From Lachnospiraceae bacterium (GTDB lineage: Bacteria; Bacillota_A; Clostridia; Lachnospirales; Lachnospiraceae): DNA of 7,164 bases. Positions 1 through 6,400 of the stretch are shown in pieces. The notes under the pieces were generated by a model. The model saw nothing but the letters and a program-made list of their open reading frames with translations, had not been told where the DNA came from and did not search any database. Location of the stretch: assembly GCA_028694115.1 (NCBI GenBank), contig JAQUUB010000063.1, positions 17,341-24,504 of the forward strand. The letters run 5' to 3'. The translations under genes were made by a program, and so were the position numbers. The first letter of the stretch is position 1, and every line of letters begins with the position of its first letter.

Positions 1-36
1 AAAACATCATGAAAAACATCATGAAAAACATCATGA
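1..36 (+). repeat. 12-bp tandem repeat, three copies, inside the RAMP gene
   Basis: Three exact copies of AAAACATCATGA occupy 1-12, 13-24 and 25-36, and the array may continue to the left of the window. In the RAMP frame each copy encodes Lys-His-His-Glu. Because 12 is a multiple of three, copy-number change would lengthen or shorten the protein without a frameshift. It probably lies in a charged linker before the C-terminal RAMP part. Confidence 0.9.
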
Positions 37-1279
37 ATCAGTTTTTTATGACTGTGATATATCTGAGGAACATACAATAAGGGTGGAGCATCGTTCTGAT
101 ATTGCCGGTTTGGAAAAAATATTGGAGGATTACCGTGATCCTAAGAAAAACCGTGTGCTTGACAAAACAGGCAGTTGGTATTCTAAATATCAGGTATCTC
201 CAGAAGGCACTCTTGTTTATTACAGCAATGATGCAGGCGGGCATGTTTATTTGTCACCTGCATGCATTGGCCGGGAAGTTTTTGCAAAGACAATTGAACA
301 ATTGTTAGAAAATAATGGAGACTATAAACCTTGTACAGGTCCGGAGCTATGTTCGGCCTGCAAGGTTTTTGGGATGGTAGGAATGAATGGTACCTATGCT
401 TCTGGTTCAAAGGTGAGAGTTACGGATGCAGTTTTGATTCATCCGGTGGAAGATATCGAAAAACTGTTTGAAAAACCTATTATCCTTCCAGAGCTGGGGG
501 AGCCAAAACCAGGTGCGGTAGAATTTTATACTAAACCGCCTTATACAACGTTCGAAAAGCAGATATCGGGAAAAGGATTTTGGACTTACGATTATAAGCA
601 CATTATTCGTGGCGGAAAGATTACCATTGAGAAGAAATACTTAGACGAAAAGCAGCCGGAATTGCGAGGCAGGAAGTATTATTGGCATAGCAACGTGGAG
701 TTGGAGCAATATAAAAATATGACAGGGAACAGGGTAAGTGCCATGAAACAAAGGATACGACCTATGAAAGCAGGGAAGCCGGATGCAGAGCCACTGTTTT
801 GTTTCAGATTCTATTTTGAGGGGATGAGCAAAAAGCAGCTTAACGAACTGAAATGGGCGCTTGATTTTAACAATAAGGATTGTGCTCATAAGATAGGCAG
901 GGCAAAGCCTTTGGGGTTTGGCAGTATACAGATTATTGTTGATGCACTATACCTTCGTGAAATAGATGATCTAACAGGAAGTTGGACAATAGAAAAACAG
1001 GATTTAAAACAATTTTTTGTGAAATCTGTTAAATCCAATAAAGCCATGGAAATCGTACTAAAAATGGCTAATTGGAAAGAGCGCCCTGATAATGTGCGAT
1101 ATCCATCAGTGGAAGTAGAAAATAAGCCTGACAGTGTAGCCTCCCACCAGTGGTTTACGAATAATAAGAGAAAAATTTCTAATCCAAGTTTTTGCAAGGT
1201 GCTTCCTAAAGCGGAAGAGGACGCTATGAAGGATTTGGAGAGTAGCAAAGCGTTGTATACAGTGGTTAAAAAACAGTAA
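2..1279 (+). CDS. Type III CRISPR RAMP protein (TIGR03986-like), 5' end outside window
   Basis: Probable RNA-binding subunit of a type III CRISPR effector complex in the cytoplasm, which would hold crRNA or contact target RNA. The frame is open from base 2 to the TAA at 1277-1279 (425 codons seen), so the gene begins outside the window. Seen, numbering from an in-frame GTG at 83: a Cys cluster C84, C90, C93 in LCSACKVFG, as in the zinc motif of Cas7-like RAMPs; RGRKYYWH near 195-203; and a C-terminal glycine-rich loop, GRAKPLGFGSI, typical of RAMP folds. From memory, RGRK(F/Y)YWH together with the C-x-x-C-x-x-FG motif marks the TIGR03986 group, which is longer and has a further N-terminal RAMP part; that part is missing here. 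The first codons encode (KHHE)x3. The GTG at 83 is a poor start: the only Shine-Dalgarno-like sequence lies about 15 nt away. The CRISPR leader follows directly. The RAMP assignment is firm, the subgroup moderate. Confidence 0.85.
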   Translation, partial: KHHEKHHEKHHESVFYDCDISEEHTIRVEHRSDIAGLEKILEDYRDPKKNRVLDKTGSWYSKYQVSPEGTLVYYSNDAGGHVYLSPACIGREVFAKTIEQLLENNGDYKPCTGPELCSACKVFGMVGMNGTYASGSKVRVTDAVLIHPVEDIEKLFEKPIILPELGEPKPGAVEFYTKPPYTTFEKQISGKGFWTYDYKHIIRGGKITIEKKYLDEKQPELRGRKYYWHSNVELEQYKNMTGNRVSAMKQRIRPMKAGKPDAEPLFCFRFYFEGMSKKQLNELKWALDFNNKDCAHKIGRAKPLGFGSIQIIVDALYLREIDDLTGSWTIEKQDLKQFFVKSVKSNKAMEIVLKMANWKERPDNVRYPSVEVENKPDSVASHQWFTNNKRKISNPSFCKVLPKAEEDAMKDLESSKALYTVVKKQ

Positions 1280-1535
1280 GTTCGATAGGTGCGAATTTTG
1301 TGAGAATAAAAGCTTAGGATATCAGGAGAGAATAAATACATGTTACAATTCATTTTAATTTTGGGTGCGAATATTAAGTGCACATGAAAAGCCTGGGGAT
1401 TCGCACCTAAAAAAGTACCCAAATATTTATGGACATAATTATTTCGATAGTTTATTATTAAGAAGTAGTAGAGTTATTTGTGGAAAAATTATAGATTTCA
1501 ATGTATATTGGGTGAGTTTTTTGTATGATTTTGCC
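1280..1535 (+). promoter_or_regulatory. CRISPR leader
   Basis: This 256-bp non-coding stretch lies between the cas gene stop and the first repeat, and is AT-rich, especially after 1408. Its side is set by the repeat orientation (ATTGAAAT at the 3' end of each repeat) and by decay of the array at the opposite end. It should carry the promoter for the pre-crRNA and the site recognised during spacer integration. The only promoter-like pair seen is weak: TTGTGG at 1478-1483 and TGTATA at 1502-1507, 18 bp apart. It contains GGTGCGAAT at 1288-1296 and 1364-1372 and its inverse at 1399-1407. TTCGATAG also occurs twice, at 1281-1288 and 1443-1450. No credible ORF is present. Confidence 0.75.
1361..1410 (+). 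repeat. Inverted repeat in the leader
   Basis: GGTGCGAAT at 1364-1372 pairs perfectly with ATTCGCACC at 1399-1407. Three further pairs outward (1361-1363 with 1408-1410, one of them G-T) make a 12-bp stem around a 26-nt loop. The loop holds the palindrome GTGCAC (1379-1384) and CCTGGGG. No T-run follows, so it is unlikely to be an intrinsic terminator. From memory, similar GTGCGAA...TTCGCAC elements occur in front of type I-C arrays, which would make it a leader element rather than part of the cas gene. Confidence 0.7.
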
Positions 1536-2754
1536 GTCGAGGCTTGCGTAGCCTCGTGGATTGAAATAATTCCTTGAAGGTATCCCACCCATAAATTGCA
1601 AGTCGAGGCTTGCGTAGCCTCGTGGATTGAAATTATTGCCGCTCCAAATAACTTTCTTGTAAAATTGTCGAGGCTTGCGTAGCCTCGTGGATTGAAATGG
1701 GGTATCATGCGGTTGGATGCACAGAAGATGGATGTCGAGGCTTGCGTAGCCTCGTGGATTGAAATATCCCGATCTATGGCATCATTCTGCAGTTTTTCGT
1801 CGAGGCTTGCGTAGCCTCGTGGATTGAAATATTAGGGTACACGTTTTCGATAATGGCATTGATTGTCGAGGCTTGCGTAGCCTCGTGGATTGAAATATAC
1901 CTCTCTAAAAAAGTTAATTTTGCGGAACAAAGTCGAGGCTTGCGTAGCCTCGTGGATTGAAATACAAAGCGTGTTGACATATACTCACGAAACGTGTGTC
2001 GAGGCTTGCGTAGCCTCGTGGATTGAAATAAATTACCTATTTTTGCTGTGATAACGATAACTCCGTCGAGGCTTGCGTAGCCTCGTGGATTGAAATCACT
2101 TATTGCTTTCGCTATACCTTCCGGAACATTTGTCGAGGCTTGCGTAGCCTCGTGGATTGAAATCACCGTTCTGGATCGCGAGATATGGAAAAAATGGTCG
2201 AGGCTTGCGTAGCCTCGTGGATTGAAATTACCCAAGGCATGATATCATCCAGGTAAGAATCAGTCGAGGCTTGCGTAGCCTCGTGGATTGAAATGATTGG
2301 GAACACGAATGATGCCACATCAAGCCCAGTCGAGGCTTGCGTAGCCTCGTGGATTGAAATACATCTACTCTGTGAGCGTCTACGGTTTCCCTCGTCGAGG
2401 CTTGCGTAGCCTCGTGGATTGAAATACATTGGTATCCAGACTTGCACTTAAAGCCTCCGGTCGAGGCTTGCGTAGCCTCGTGGATTGAAATATTATAATT
2501 ACTTCGATATTCAGCAATCATATTTGTCGAGGCTTGCGTAGCCTCGTGGATTGAAATACATCCGCCAACACCACTTATTGCGCATATCTTTGTCGAGGCT
2601 TGCGTAGCCTCGTGGATTGAAATAGTACTGTTTTCTTCAGGCTTGCCAGATTTCTGGTCGAGGCTTGCGTAGCCTCGTGGATTGAAATGATATCATAAAG
2701 GCAATATGTGAATTGTACCCTAGTCGAGGCTTGCGTAGCCTCGTGGATTGAAAT
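1536..2754 (+). CRISPR. CRISPR array, 19 identical repeats, 18 spacers, type I-C-family repeat
   Basis: Nineteen 32-nt repeats start at 1536, 1602, 1667, 1734, 1799, 1865, 1932, 1998, 2065, 2132, 2197, 2263, 2329, 2394, 2460, 2526, 2592, 2657 and 2723, all identical by eye. Each begins GTCGAGGCT and ends GTGGATTGAAAT. Repeat bases 3-9 (CGAGGCT) pair with 15-21 (AGCCTCG) around the loop TGCGT. The 11 bases after the stem, TGGATTGAAAT, match the 5' handle left by Cas5d cleavage in type I-C systems, and the last eight, ATTGAAAT, resemble type III crRNA tags. Spacers are 33 nt (5), 34 nt (9) or 35 nt (4), and all differ. Repeat orientation and the leader place transcription left to right, so spacers near 1568 are the newest. 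Spacer origins cannot be told without a search. Confidence 0.99.
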
Positions 2755-2858
2755 ATTGCTGAAAACAAATAGTTCTGTGCTTTATAACGTCGAGACGACT
2801 GTACTACTGGAGCAGATAGCATGGAAAGTCGAAGGGCTTGGTGGGCTCCAACAGAAAT
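2755..2858 (+). repeat. Decayed distal end of the CRISPR array
   Basis: The last perfect repeat is followed by exactly 34 nt (2755-2788), a normal spacer length, and then GTCGAG (2789-2794), the first six bases of the repeat. Beyond this the match falls to chance. A further 33 nt (2795-2827) lead to 2828-2858, which starts GTCGA, contains GGCTTG and ends GAAAT, and aligns to the repeat if a few short gaps are allowed. This fits a terminal spacer 19 followed by one truncated and one degenerate repeat. The first remnant is well placed; the second is tentative. The rest, 2859-2990, holds no feature except the ribosome site of the next gene. Confidence 0.55.
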
Positions 2859-2990
2859 TTAACATCTGGGTAAAGGTTTGGATTCTTCCATATGAATACT
2901 TAGCTTTTGTAGTTGTCAGATAAGGAACTTCTATTCAAAACTGACATTTAAAAGGAAAAACGGAACTTTACTCCATTTGCGGAGGTAAAT

Positions 2991-3500
2991 ATGATACTTG
3001 AAACGGAAAGATTATATCTGCGTAAGATGAATCAGTCGGATTTTTATTCCTTATGTAAAATCTTACAGGATGAAGATACAATGTATGCATATGAGGGAGC
3101 ATTTAGTGATGATGAAGTTCAAGAGTGGCTGGATAGACAAATTTCCCGTTATCAAAAATGGAACTTTGGTCTATGGGCGGTCATTCTTAAAGAAACGGAT
3201 GAAATGATAGGACAGTGCGGGCTTACAATGCAGCCGTGGAAAGATTCGGAAGTACTTGAGATAGGTTATCTTCTTGAACGATTATACTGGCATAATGGAT
3301 ATGCCAGTGAAGCCGCAAAAGCGTGTAAAGAGTATGCGTTTGAGATATTGAAAGCGGATGAAGTCTGTTCTATCATCAGAGATACCAATATAGCCTCTCA
3401 AAATGTAGCCGTAAGAAACGGTATGAGAATAAAGGACACATGGATAAAACATTATAGAGGAGTCGATATGCCGCATTACCGTTATGTAGCGTATTGCTGA
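2991..3500 (+). CDS. GNAT-family N-acetyltransferase (RimJ/RimL-like)
   Basis: Predicted cytoplasmic enzyme that moves an acetyl group from acetyl-CoA to an amine; the acceptor (ribosomal protein N-terminus, antibiotic or small metabolite) cannot be told. The 169 residues match the Acetyltransf_3 layout: the opening ETERLYLRKM strand, a central W-A-V-I-L...MIGQCGL strand pair (about 62-78), IGYLLERLYWHNGYASEA (91-108) as the acetyl-CoA binding motif A, and DTNIASQNVAVRNGM (131-145), the usual Asn/Ser-Val-Ala-x-x-x-Gly-Met end. The motif reads WHNGYA rather than the common QGxGxG/A, so one glycine position is altered. The ATG has a strong GGAGG at 2981-2985, 5 nt upstream. No convincing promoter was found between the array and the gene. 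It stands alone, 99 bp past the real CRISPR promoter-side genes' influence is not evident, and the next gene has its own promoter. Family sure, substrate unknown. Confidence 0.93.
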   Translation: MILETERLYLRKMNQSDFYSLCKILQDEDTMYAYEGAFSDDEVQEWLDRQISRYQKWNFGLWAVILKETDEMIGQCGLTMQPWKDSEVLEIGYLLERLYWHNGYASEAAKACKEYAFEILKADEVCSIIRDTNIASQNVAVRNGMRIKDTWIKHYRGVDMPHYRYVAYC

Positions 3501-3589
3501 CAACTCCCAGGGTGTCGGACAGAAATATCAAATTTTTAAAACTGCAAATATTAATAAACTAAAGATCTTAGGATAAGTGAAACACCTGT

Positions 3590-3608
3590 TGTAAACATTG
3601 ACATTACA
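3590..3608. promoter_or_regulatory. Operator O1, dyad TGTAA-N9-TTACA, over the regulator promoter
   Basis: TGTAA at 3590-3594 and TTACA at 3604-3608 form a 19-bp dyad containing the whole -35 box. It shares 17 of 19 bases with the dyad at 4155-4173. Its position would let a bound protein block RNA polymerase. The likely ligand is the Rrf2 protein encoded just downstream; this is inference. Confidence 0.72.
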
Positions 3609-3626
3609 TCTACTTGAATGTATAAT
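3598..3626 (+). promoter_or_regulatory. Sigma-A promoter of the Rrf2 regulator gene
   Basis: TTGACA (3598-3603) and TATAAT (3621-3626) are both perfect consensus boxes, separated by the optimal 17 bp. Transcription should start near 3633, giving a leader of about 30 nt before the ATG at 3663. A strong promoter of this kind on a regulator gene implies repression, and a 19-bp dyad covers the -35 box. Confidence 0.92.
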
Positions 3627-3662
3627 CTAAGGGAAATAGATATAGAATTTGGAGGTAAATAT

Positions 3663-4103
3663 ATGCAAATATCAAGTAGGTTTACAATAGCTATTCATAT
3701 TTTAGCTTGTATTGATACATTTAAAGATGATTATAAAGTGACCAGTGATTTTCTTGCAGGAAGCGTAAATGTGAATCCTGTTGTAATCAGACGATTACTT
3801 CAGCAATTAAAAGGAGCTGGAATTATCAATGTTATTAGAGGAAGTGGCGGTGCAGTAATAGTAAAGCCATTATCAGAGATAACGATGCTTGATATATATA
3901 ATGCGGTAGACAGTATAGAGAATGGAGAACTCTTTCATTTCCACGAAAATCCAAATAAAGAATGTCCGGTAGGACGAAATATTCACAATGTCTTAGATCA
4001 TAAACTGGAGCAGATTCAAACGGCAATGGAGAATGAAATGAGAAACATAACCATACAAGAGATTGTTGAAGAAACAAAGAGTTATATTCAAAAGGAATTA
4101 TGA
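3663..4103 (+). CDS. Rrf2-family transcriptional regulator (YwnA-like)
   Basis: Dimeric winged-helix DNA-binding protein of 146 residues, the usual Rrf2 size. Seen: the opening MQISSRFTIAIHIL helix; the helix-turn-helix at about 26-52 (VTSDFLAGSVNVNPVVIRRL); the wing RGSGGAVIVKP (59-69); and a C-terminal dimerisation helix (about 110-145). NPNKECPVG (97-104) is a feature recalled from YwnA-type members. Only two cysteines occur, C16 and C101, so the three-cysteine iron-sulfur site of IscR and NsrR is absent; C101 could still sense redox state or a thiol. The start at 3663 is chosen because GGAGG at 3651-3655 lies 7 nt upstream; the in-frame ATG at 3618 overlaps the -10 box. It has its own promoter and terminator, so it is a single-gene unit. 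Shared operators point to autorepression and control of the next operon. Family sure, target inferred. Confidence 0.94.
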   Translation: MQISSRFTIAIHILACIDTFKDDYKVTSDFLAGSVNVNPVVIRRLLQQLKGAGIINVIRGSGGAVIVKPLSEITMLDIYNAVDSIENGELFHFHENPNKECPVGRNIHNVLDHKLEQIQTAMENEMRNITIQEIVEETKSYIQKEL

Positions 4104-4105
4104 TG

Positions 4106-4142
4106 TTACCCGTACCCTAAAAAAGGTGCGGGGTAATTTTTT
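4106..4142 (+). terminator. Intrinsic terminator after the Rrf2 gene
   Basis: TTACCCGTACC (4106-4116) pairs with GGTGCGGGGTAA (4125-4136) with one bulge or mismatch and one G-T pair. The 8-nt A-rich loop is followed by six T (4137-4142). It begins 2 nt after the regulator's stop codon and separates its transcript from the operon downstream. Confidence 0.88.
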
Positions 4143-4154
4143 GAAAAAAAATGA

Positions 4155-4173
4155 TGTAACTATTGACATTACA
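4155..4173. promoter_or_regulatory. Operator O2, dyad over the operon promoter -35 box
   Basis: TGTAA at 4155-4159 and TTACA at 4169-4173 are spaced by 9 bp, as in O1, and the two 19-bp sites differ only at positions 6 and 7. The whole -35 hexamer lies inside. It is the likely binding site for the Rrf2 protein. Confidence 0.72.
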
Positions 4174-4191
4174 ACAAGCGAATGATATCAT
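4163..4191 (+). promoter_or_regulatory. Promoter of the flavin/ferredoxin-transporter operon
   Basis: TTGACA (4163-4168) and TATCAT (4186-4191, one mismatch to consensus) are 17 bp apart. The expected transcription start is near 4198, about 40 nt before the ATG at 4237. The 12 bases ATTGACATTACA are the same as at the regulator's promoter, and dyads lie over the -35 box and over the start site. Confidence 0.88.
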
Positions 4192-4196
4192 ACAGA

Positions 4197-4215
4197 TGTA
4201 ACAATAAAGATTACG
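4197..4215. promoter_or_regulatory. Operator O3, second dyad at the operon transcription start
   Basis: TGTAA at 4197-4201 and TTACG at 4211-4215 repeat the same layout, with 9 of 10 half-site bases kept. Its centre (4206) is 42 bp from that of O2 (4164), four helical turns at 10.5 bp, so both would face the same side of the DNA. It covers roughly +1 to +18 of the expected transcript. The regulator's own promoter has no such second copy. Confidence 0.58.
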
Positions 4216-4236
4216 ACAAAATTAGGGGGTAATGAT

Positions 4237-4848
4237 ATGACGGTAGAAGAATGTTTAGCTATTTTACGTGAAGTTAAAGATGTTTCCTTTGCAACGGTGG
4301 ATCAAGATGGTCGTCCTCAGGTGCGTATTATTGATGTTATGCTAATAGAAGATAATAAACTGTATTTTTGCACAGCGAGAGGTAAGGAATTTTACAACCA
4401 GCTTGAGGGGAAAAAATATGTTGCTATCACTGGATTAAACAGCAAATTCCAGATGATACGATTAAATGGCATTGCGGAACATCAACCGGAACAGAAGAAA
4501 TTAATTGATCGTATATTTGAAGAAAATCCGGCAATGAATGAAGTGTATCCAAACCAAAGCAGGTATATATTGGAACCGTTCTCTATTGAAAACGGGCAGA
4601 TTGAATTTTTTGATTTAGGAAAAACACCAGTTTACCGCGAGTGTTTTTCAATTGGATCAATGAATACTGAGACAAAAGGATATGAGATTAATGATGCTTG
4701 CATAGGCTGTGGAAAATGTGCAAAAAGCTGTCCTCAACAATGTATTATTAAGGGAACTCCATTTTCAATAAAACAAAATCATTGTCTGCATTGTGGTTTG
4801 TGCTTTGAAAATTGTCCTGTTGGGGCAATTAAGAGAAGAGGTGTATAA
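4237..4848 (+). CDS. PPOX-type flavin-binding protein fused to a two-[4Fe-4S] ferredoxin domain
   Basis: Predicted cytoplasmic redox protein that passes electrons between iron-sulfur clusters and a flavin (FMN or a related cofactor) and may reduce a small substrate; that substrate is unknown. Residues 1-130 have the split-barrel layout of the pyridoxamine-phosphate-oxidase-like superfamily: FATVDQDGRPQVRIIDVMLI (18-37), LYFCTARGKEFYNQL (42-56) and MIRLNGIAE (73-81). This superfamily is broad, so vitamin B6 oxidase activity should not be assumed. Residues 150-200 carry two CxxCxxCxxxCP motifs, C155/158/161/165 and C183/186/189/193, each expected to hold one [4Fe-4S] cluster. There is no signal peptide. 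AGGGGG at 4224-4229 lies 7 nt before the ATG. It is the first gene of the operon, with 2 nt between its stop and the transporter start, which ties its job to the imported compound. Fold assignment is sure, reaction open. Confidence 0.92.
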   Translation: MTVEECLAILREVKDVSFATVDQDGRPQVRIIDVMLIEDNKLYFCTARGKEFYNQLEGKKYVAITGLNSKFQMIRLNGIAEHQPEQKKLIDRIFEENPAMNEVYPNQSRYILEPFSIENGQIEFFDLGKTPVYRECFSIGSMNTETKGYEINDACIGCGKCAKSCPQQCIIKGTPFSIKQNHCLHCGLCFENCPVGAIKRRGV

Positions 4849-4850
4849 AA

Positions 4851-6389
4851 ATGTTACAAAATATGTGGACGGTCTTTACTCAGAAGAAAGATTTATTTTT
4901 GGGTTTACTTTTGGAGCATTTGGAGATTTCCCTGATGGCTATCGTCATTGCTATTTTGTTTGGTGGTTTCGTTGGAATTTTAATTAGCGAATTTCAAAAG
5001 TCTGCAAAACCAACTTTGGGTGTAATTAATTTTCTATATACCATTCCTTCTATTTCTATGCTTGGCTTTCTAATCCCATTTTCAGGAATTGGAAACGCTA
5101 CAGCAGTTATCACTTTAACGGTGTATGCATTGCTGCCAATGGTGCGAAGTACACATACAGGGATTACAAATGTTGACCCAGCCATCTTGGAGGCTGCAGA
5201 AGGAATGGGAAGCACAAGAACACAAATCCTCTTTAAAATCAAAATTCCCCTTGCTATGCCTGTAATTCTGTCAGGTATTCGCAATGTGGTTACCATGACG
5301 ATTGCTCTTGCAGGTATCGCATCGTTTATCGGCGCAGGCGGTTTAGGTGTTGCCATTTACAGAGGGATTACTACAAATAATACGGCAATGACCATGGATG
5401 GCAGTTTACTTATTGCAGTTTTAGCGTTGGCAATGGATTTTATTCTTGGATTTATCGAGAAGAGACTGAGCAAACGCAGTGTAAAAGCGAAAAAGGCAAA
5501 CCGTATCATGGCGATTACGGCGCTTTTACTTTGCCTGGTAATTATCGGCAGTGCGATGCTTCCAGTCAGTAAGCAGGATACTATTCATATTGCGACAAAG
5601 CCCATGACCGAACAATATGTGCTTGGAGAAATGCTTGATATTCTGATTGAACAGGACACAGATTTGAATGTAGAATTAACACAAGGTGTCGGTGGAGGGA
5701 CATCCAATATTGAGCCTGCAATGGAAAGCGGTGAATTTGACATCTATCCAGAATACACGGGAACGGGCTGGAATATGGTGCTAAAAAAAGATGGATTATA
5801 CAGCGAGGATTTATTTGCGTCTATGCAGGATGAGTATATAAACGCTCTGAATATGCAGTGGATTGGAATGTACGGATTTAATAACACCTTTGGATTGGTT
5901 GTACGCCGTGAGATTGCAGAAAAGTATAATCTGCAAACCTATTCTGACTTAAAAGCCATATCAAATCAGCTTGTCTTTGGGGCGGAGTATGATTTTTTTG
6001 AGCGCGAGGATGGATATGATGCTCTTTGCGATACCTACGGTTTTTCCTTTAAAAAAACGATGGATATGGACATTGGATTGAAATATCAAGCCATAAATCA
6101 AGGGAAAATTGATGCTATGGTTATATTTACTACCGACGGTCAGCTTTCTGTTTCGGACGTTACTGTTCTTGAAGATGATAAAAACTTTTATCCGTCATAT
6201 TTATGCGGTAATGTCATACGTTCTGAGGTGCTGGAAAGGCATCCCGAGCTAAATGAAATTTTTGAGAAACTCACAGATGTTATTTCTGACGATGCCATGG
6301 CACAGATGAACTATGCCGTGGAAACTCATGGGAAAGAGCCCAGAGAGGTAGCCAGAGTATTTTTGCAGGACGCAGGTCTTCTGAAATGA
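4851..6389 (+). CDS. ABC transporter permease fused to substrate-binding domain (OpuC/ProX class)
   Basis: Membrane component of an importer for quaternary amines such as glycine betaine, choline or carnitine, with the binding protein joined to the permease. The 512 residues divide into a permease domain (about 20-205), with five or so hydrophobic segments and an EAA loop at 114-137 (EAAEGMGS...IPLAMP) that docks the ATPase; an extra hydrophobic segment at 218-237; and an extracellular binding domain from about 243 to the end. The binding domain opens with ATKPMTEQYVL and has GVGGGTSN (279-286) and DIYPEYTGTGWN (297-308), close to the ProX/OsmF pattern; its aromatic residues could form the cation box. 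Streptococcal EgtU, an ergothioneine importer, has the same architecture, but as I recall it lacks TKPMTEQ and GVGGGTSN, so that substrate is not assumed. The start has GAGG 9 nt upstream. Class sure, ligand open. Confidence 0.93.
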   Translation: MLQNMWTVFTQKKDLFLGLLLEHLEISLMAIVIAILFGGFVGILISEFQKSAKPTLGVINFLYTIPSISMLGFLIPFSGIGNATAVITLTVYALLPMVRSTHTGITNVDPAILEAAEGMGSTRTQILFKIKIPLAMPVILSGIRNVVTMTIALAGIASFIGAGGLGVAIYRGITTNNTAMTMDGSLLIAVLALAMDFILGFIEKRLSKRSVKAKKANRIMAITALLLCLVIIGSAMLPVSKQDTIHIATKPMTEQYVLGEMLDILIEQDTDLNVELTQGVGGGTSNIEPAMESGEFDIYPEYTGTGWNMVLKKDGLYSEDLFASMQDEYINALNMQWIGMYGFNNTFGLVVRREIAEKYNLQTYSDLKAISNQLVFGAEYDFFEREDGYDALCDTYGFSFKKTMDMDIGLKYQAINQGKIDAMVIFTTDGQLSVSDVTVLEDDKNFYPSYLCGNVIRSEVLERHPELNEIFEKLTDVISDDAMAQMNYAVETHGKEPREVARVFLQDAGLLK

Positions 6390-6400
6390 GGTGTAAATAA

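Noticed and set aside
83..85. GTG at 83 as the true start of the RAMP gene
   Set aside because: The frame is open to the window edge, the ribosome-site spacing is poor, and the protein matches only the C-terminal part of the family. Kept as an alternative in the findings because an overlapping frame ends at 80.
886..1422. 178-codon ORF on the minus strand
   Set aside because: It lies opposite the RAMP gene's C-terminus and the leader and shows no recognisable domain. It is a shadow frame.
1365..1577. 70-codon plus-strand ORF across the leader and first repeat
   Set aside because: It starts inside the leader dyad, has no ribosome site and its C-terminus is translated repeat.
2097..2591. Spacers 9 and 16 share the 10-mer CACTTATTGC
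   Set aside because: A shared 10-mer among 19 spacers is within chance and the flanks do not match, so a common protospacer is not supported.
1568..2788. Twelve of 19 spacers start with A, three of them with ACAT
   Set aside because: The sequence is AT-rich and the excess is small. No integration rule can be claimed from this number.
1439..2822. Minus-strand ORFs whose proteins repeat ISIHEATQAST, FNPRGYASLD and FQSTRLRKPR
   Set aside because: These are the three reverse-strand translations of the CRISPR repeat. Repeat plus spacer is about 66 bp, a multiple of three, so frames stay open by chance. Such peptides are a well-known database artefact of this repeat family.
2708..2923. 71-codon plus-strand ORF spanning the last repeat and trailer
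   Set aside because: It includes translated repeat and decayed array sequence, has no ribosome site and no domain.
3498..3518. Short hairpin after the acetyltransferase gene (GACA...TGTC with CCCAGGG between)
   Set aside because: The stem is only about 4 bp and no T-run follows directly, so it is not a supportable terminator.
3618..3662. Earlier in-frame ATG for the Rrf2 gene at 3618
   Set aside because: It overlaps the -10 box TATAAT at 3621-3626, lies upstream of the expected transcription start and has no ribosome site. The ATG at 3663 has GGAGG at the right distance.
4851..6389. Naming the transporter EgtU (ergothioneine importer)
   Set aside because: The architecture is the same, but the start of the binding domain (ATKPMTEQ, GVGGGTSN) looks more like ProX/OsmF proteins than the streptococcal EgtU I recall, so the ligand is left open.
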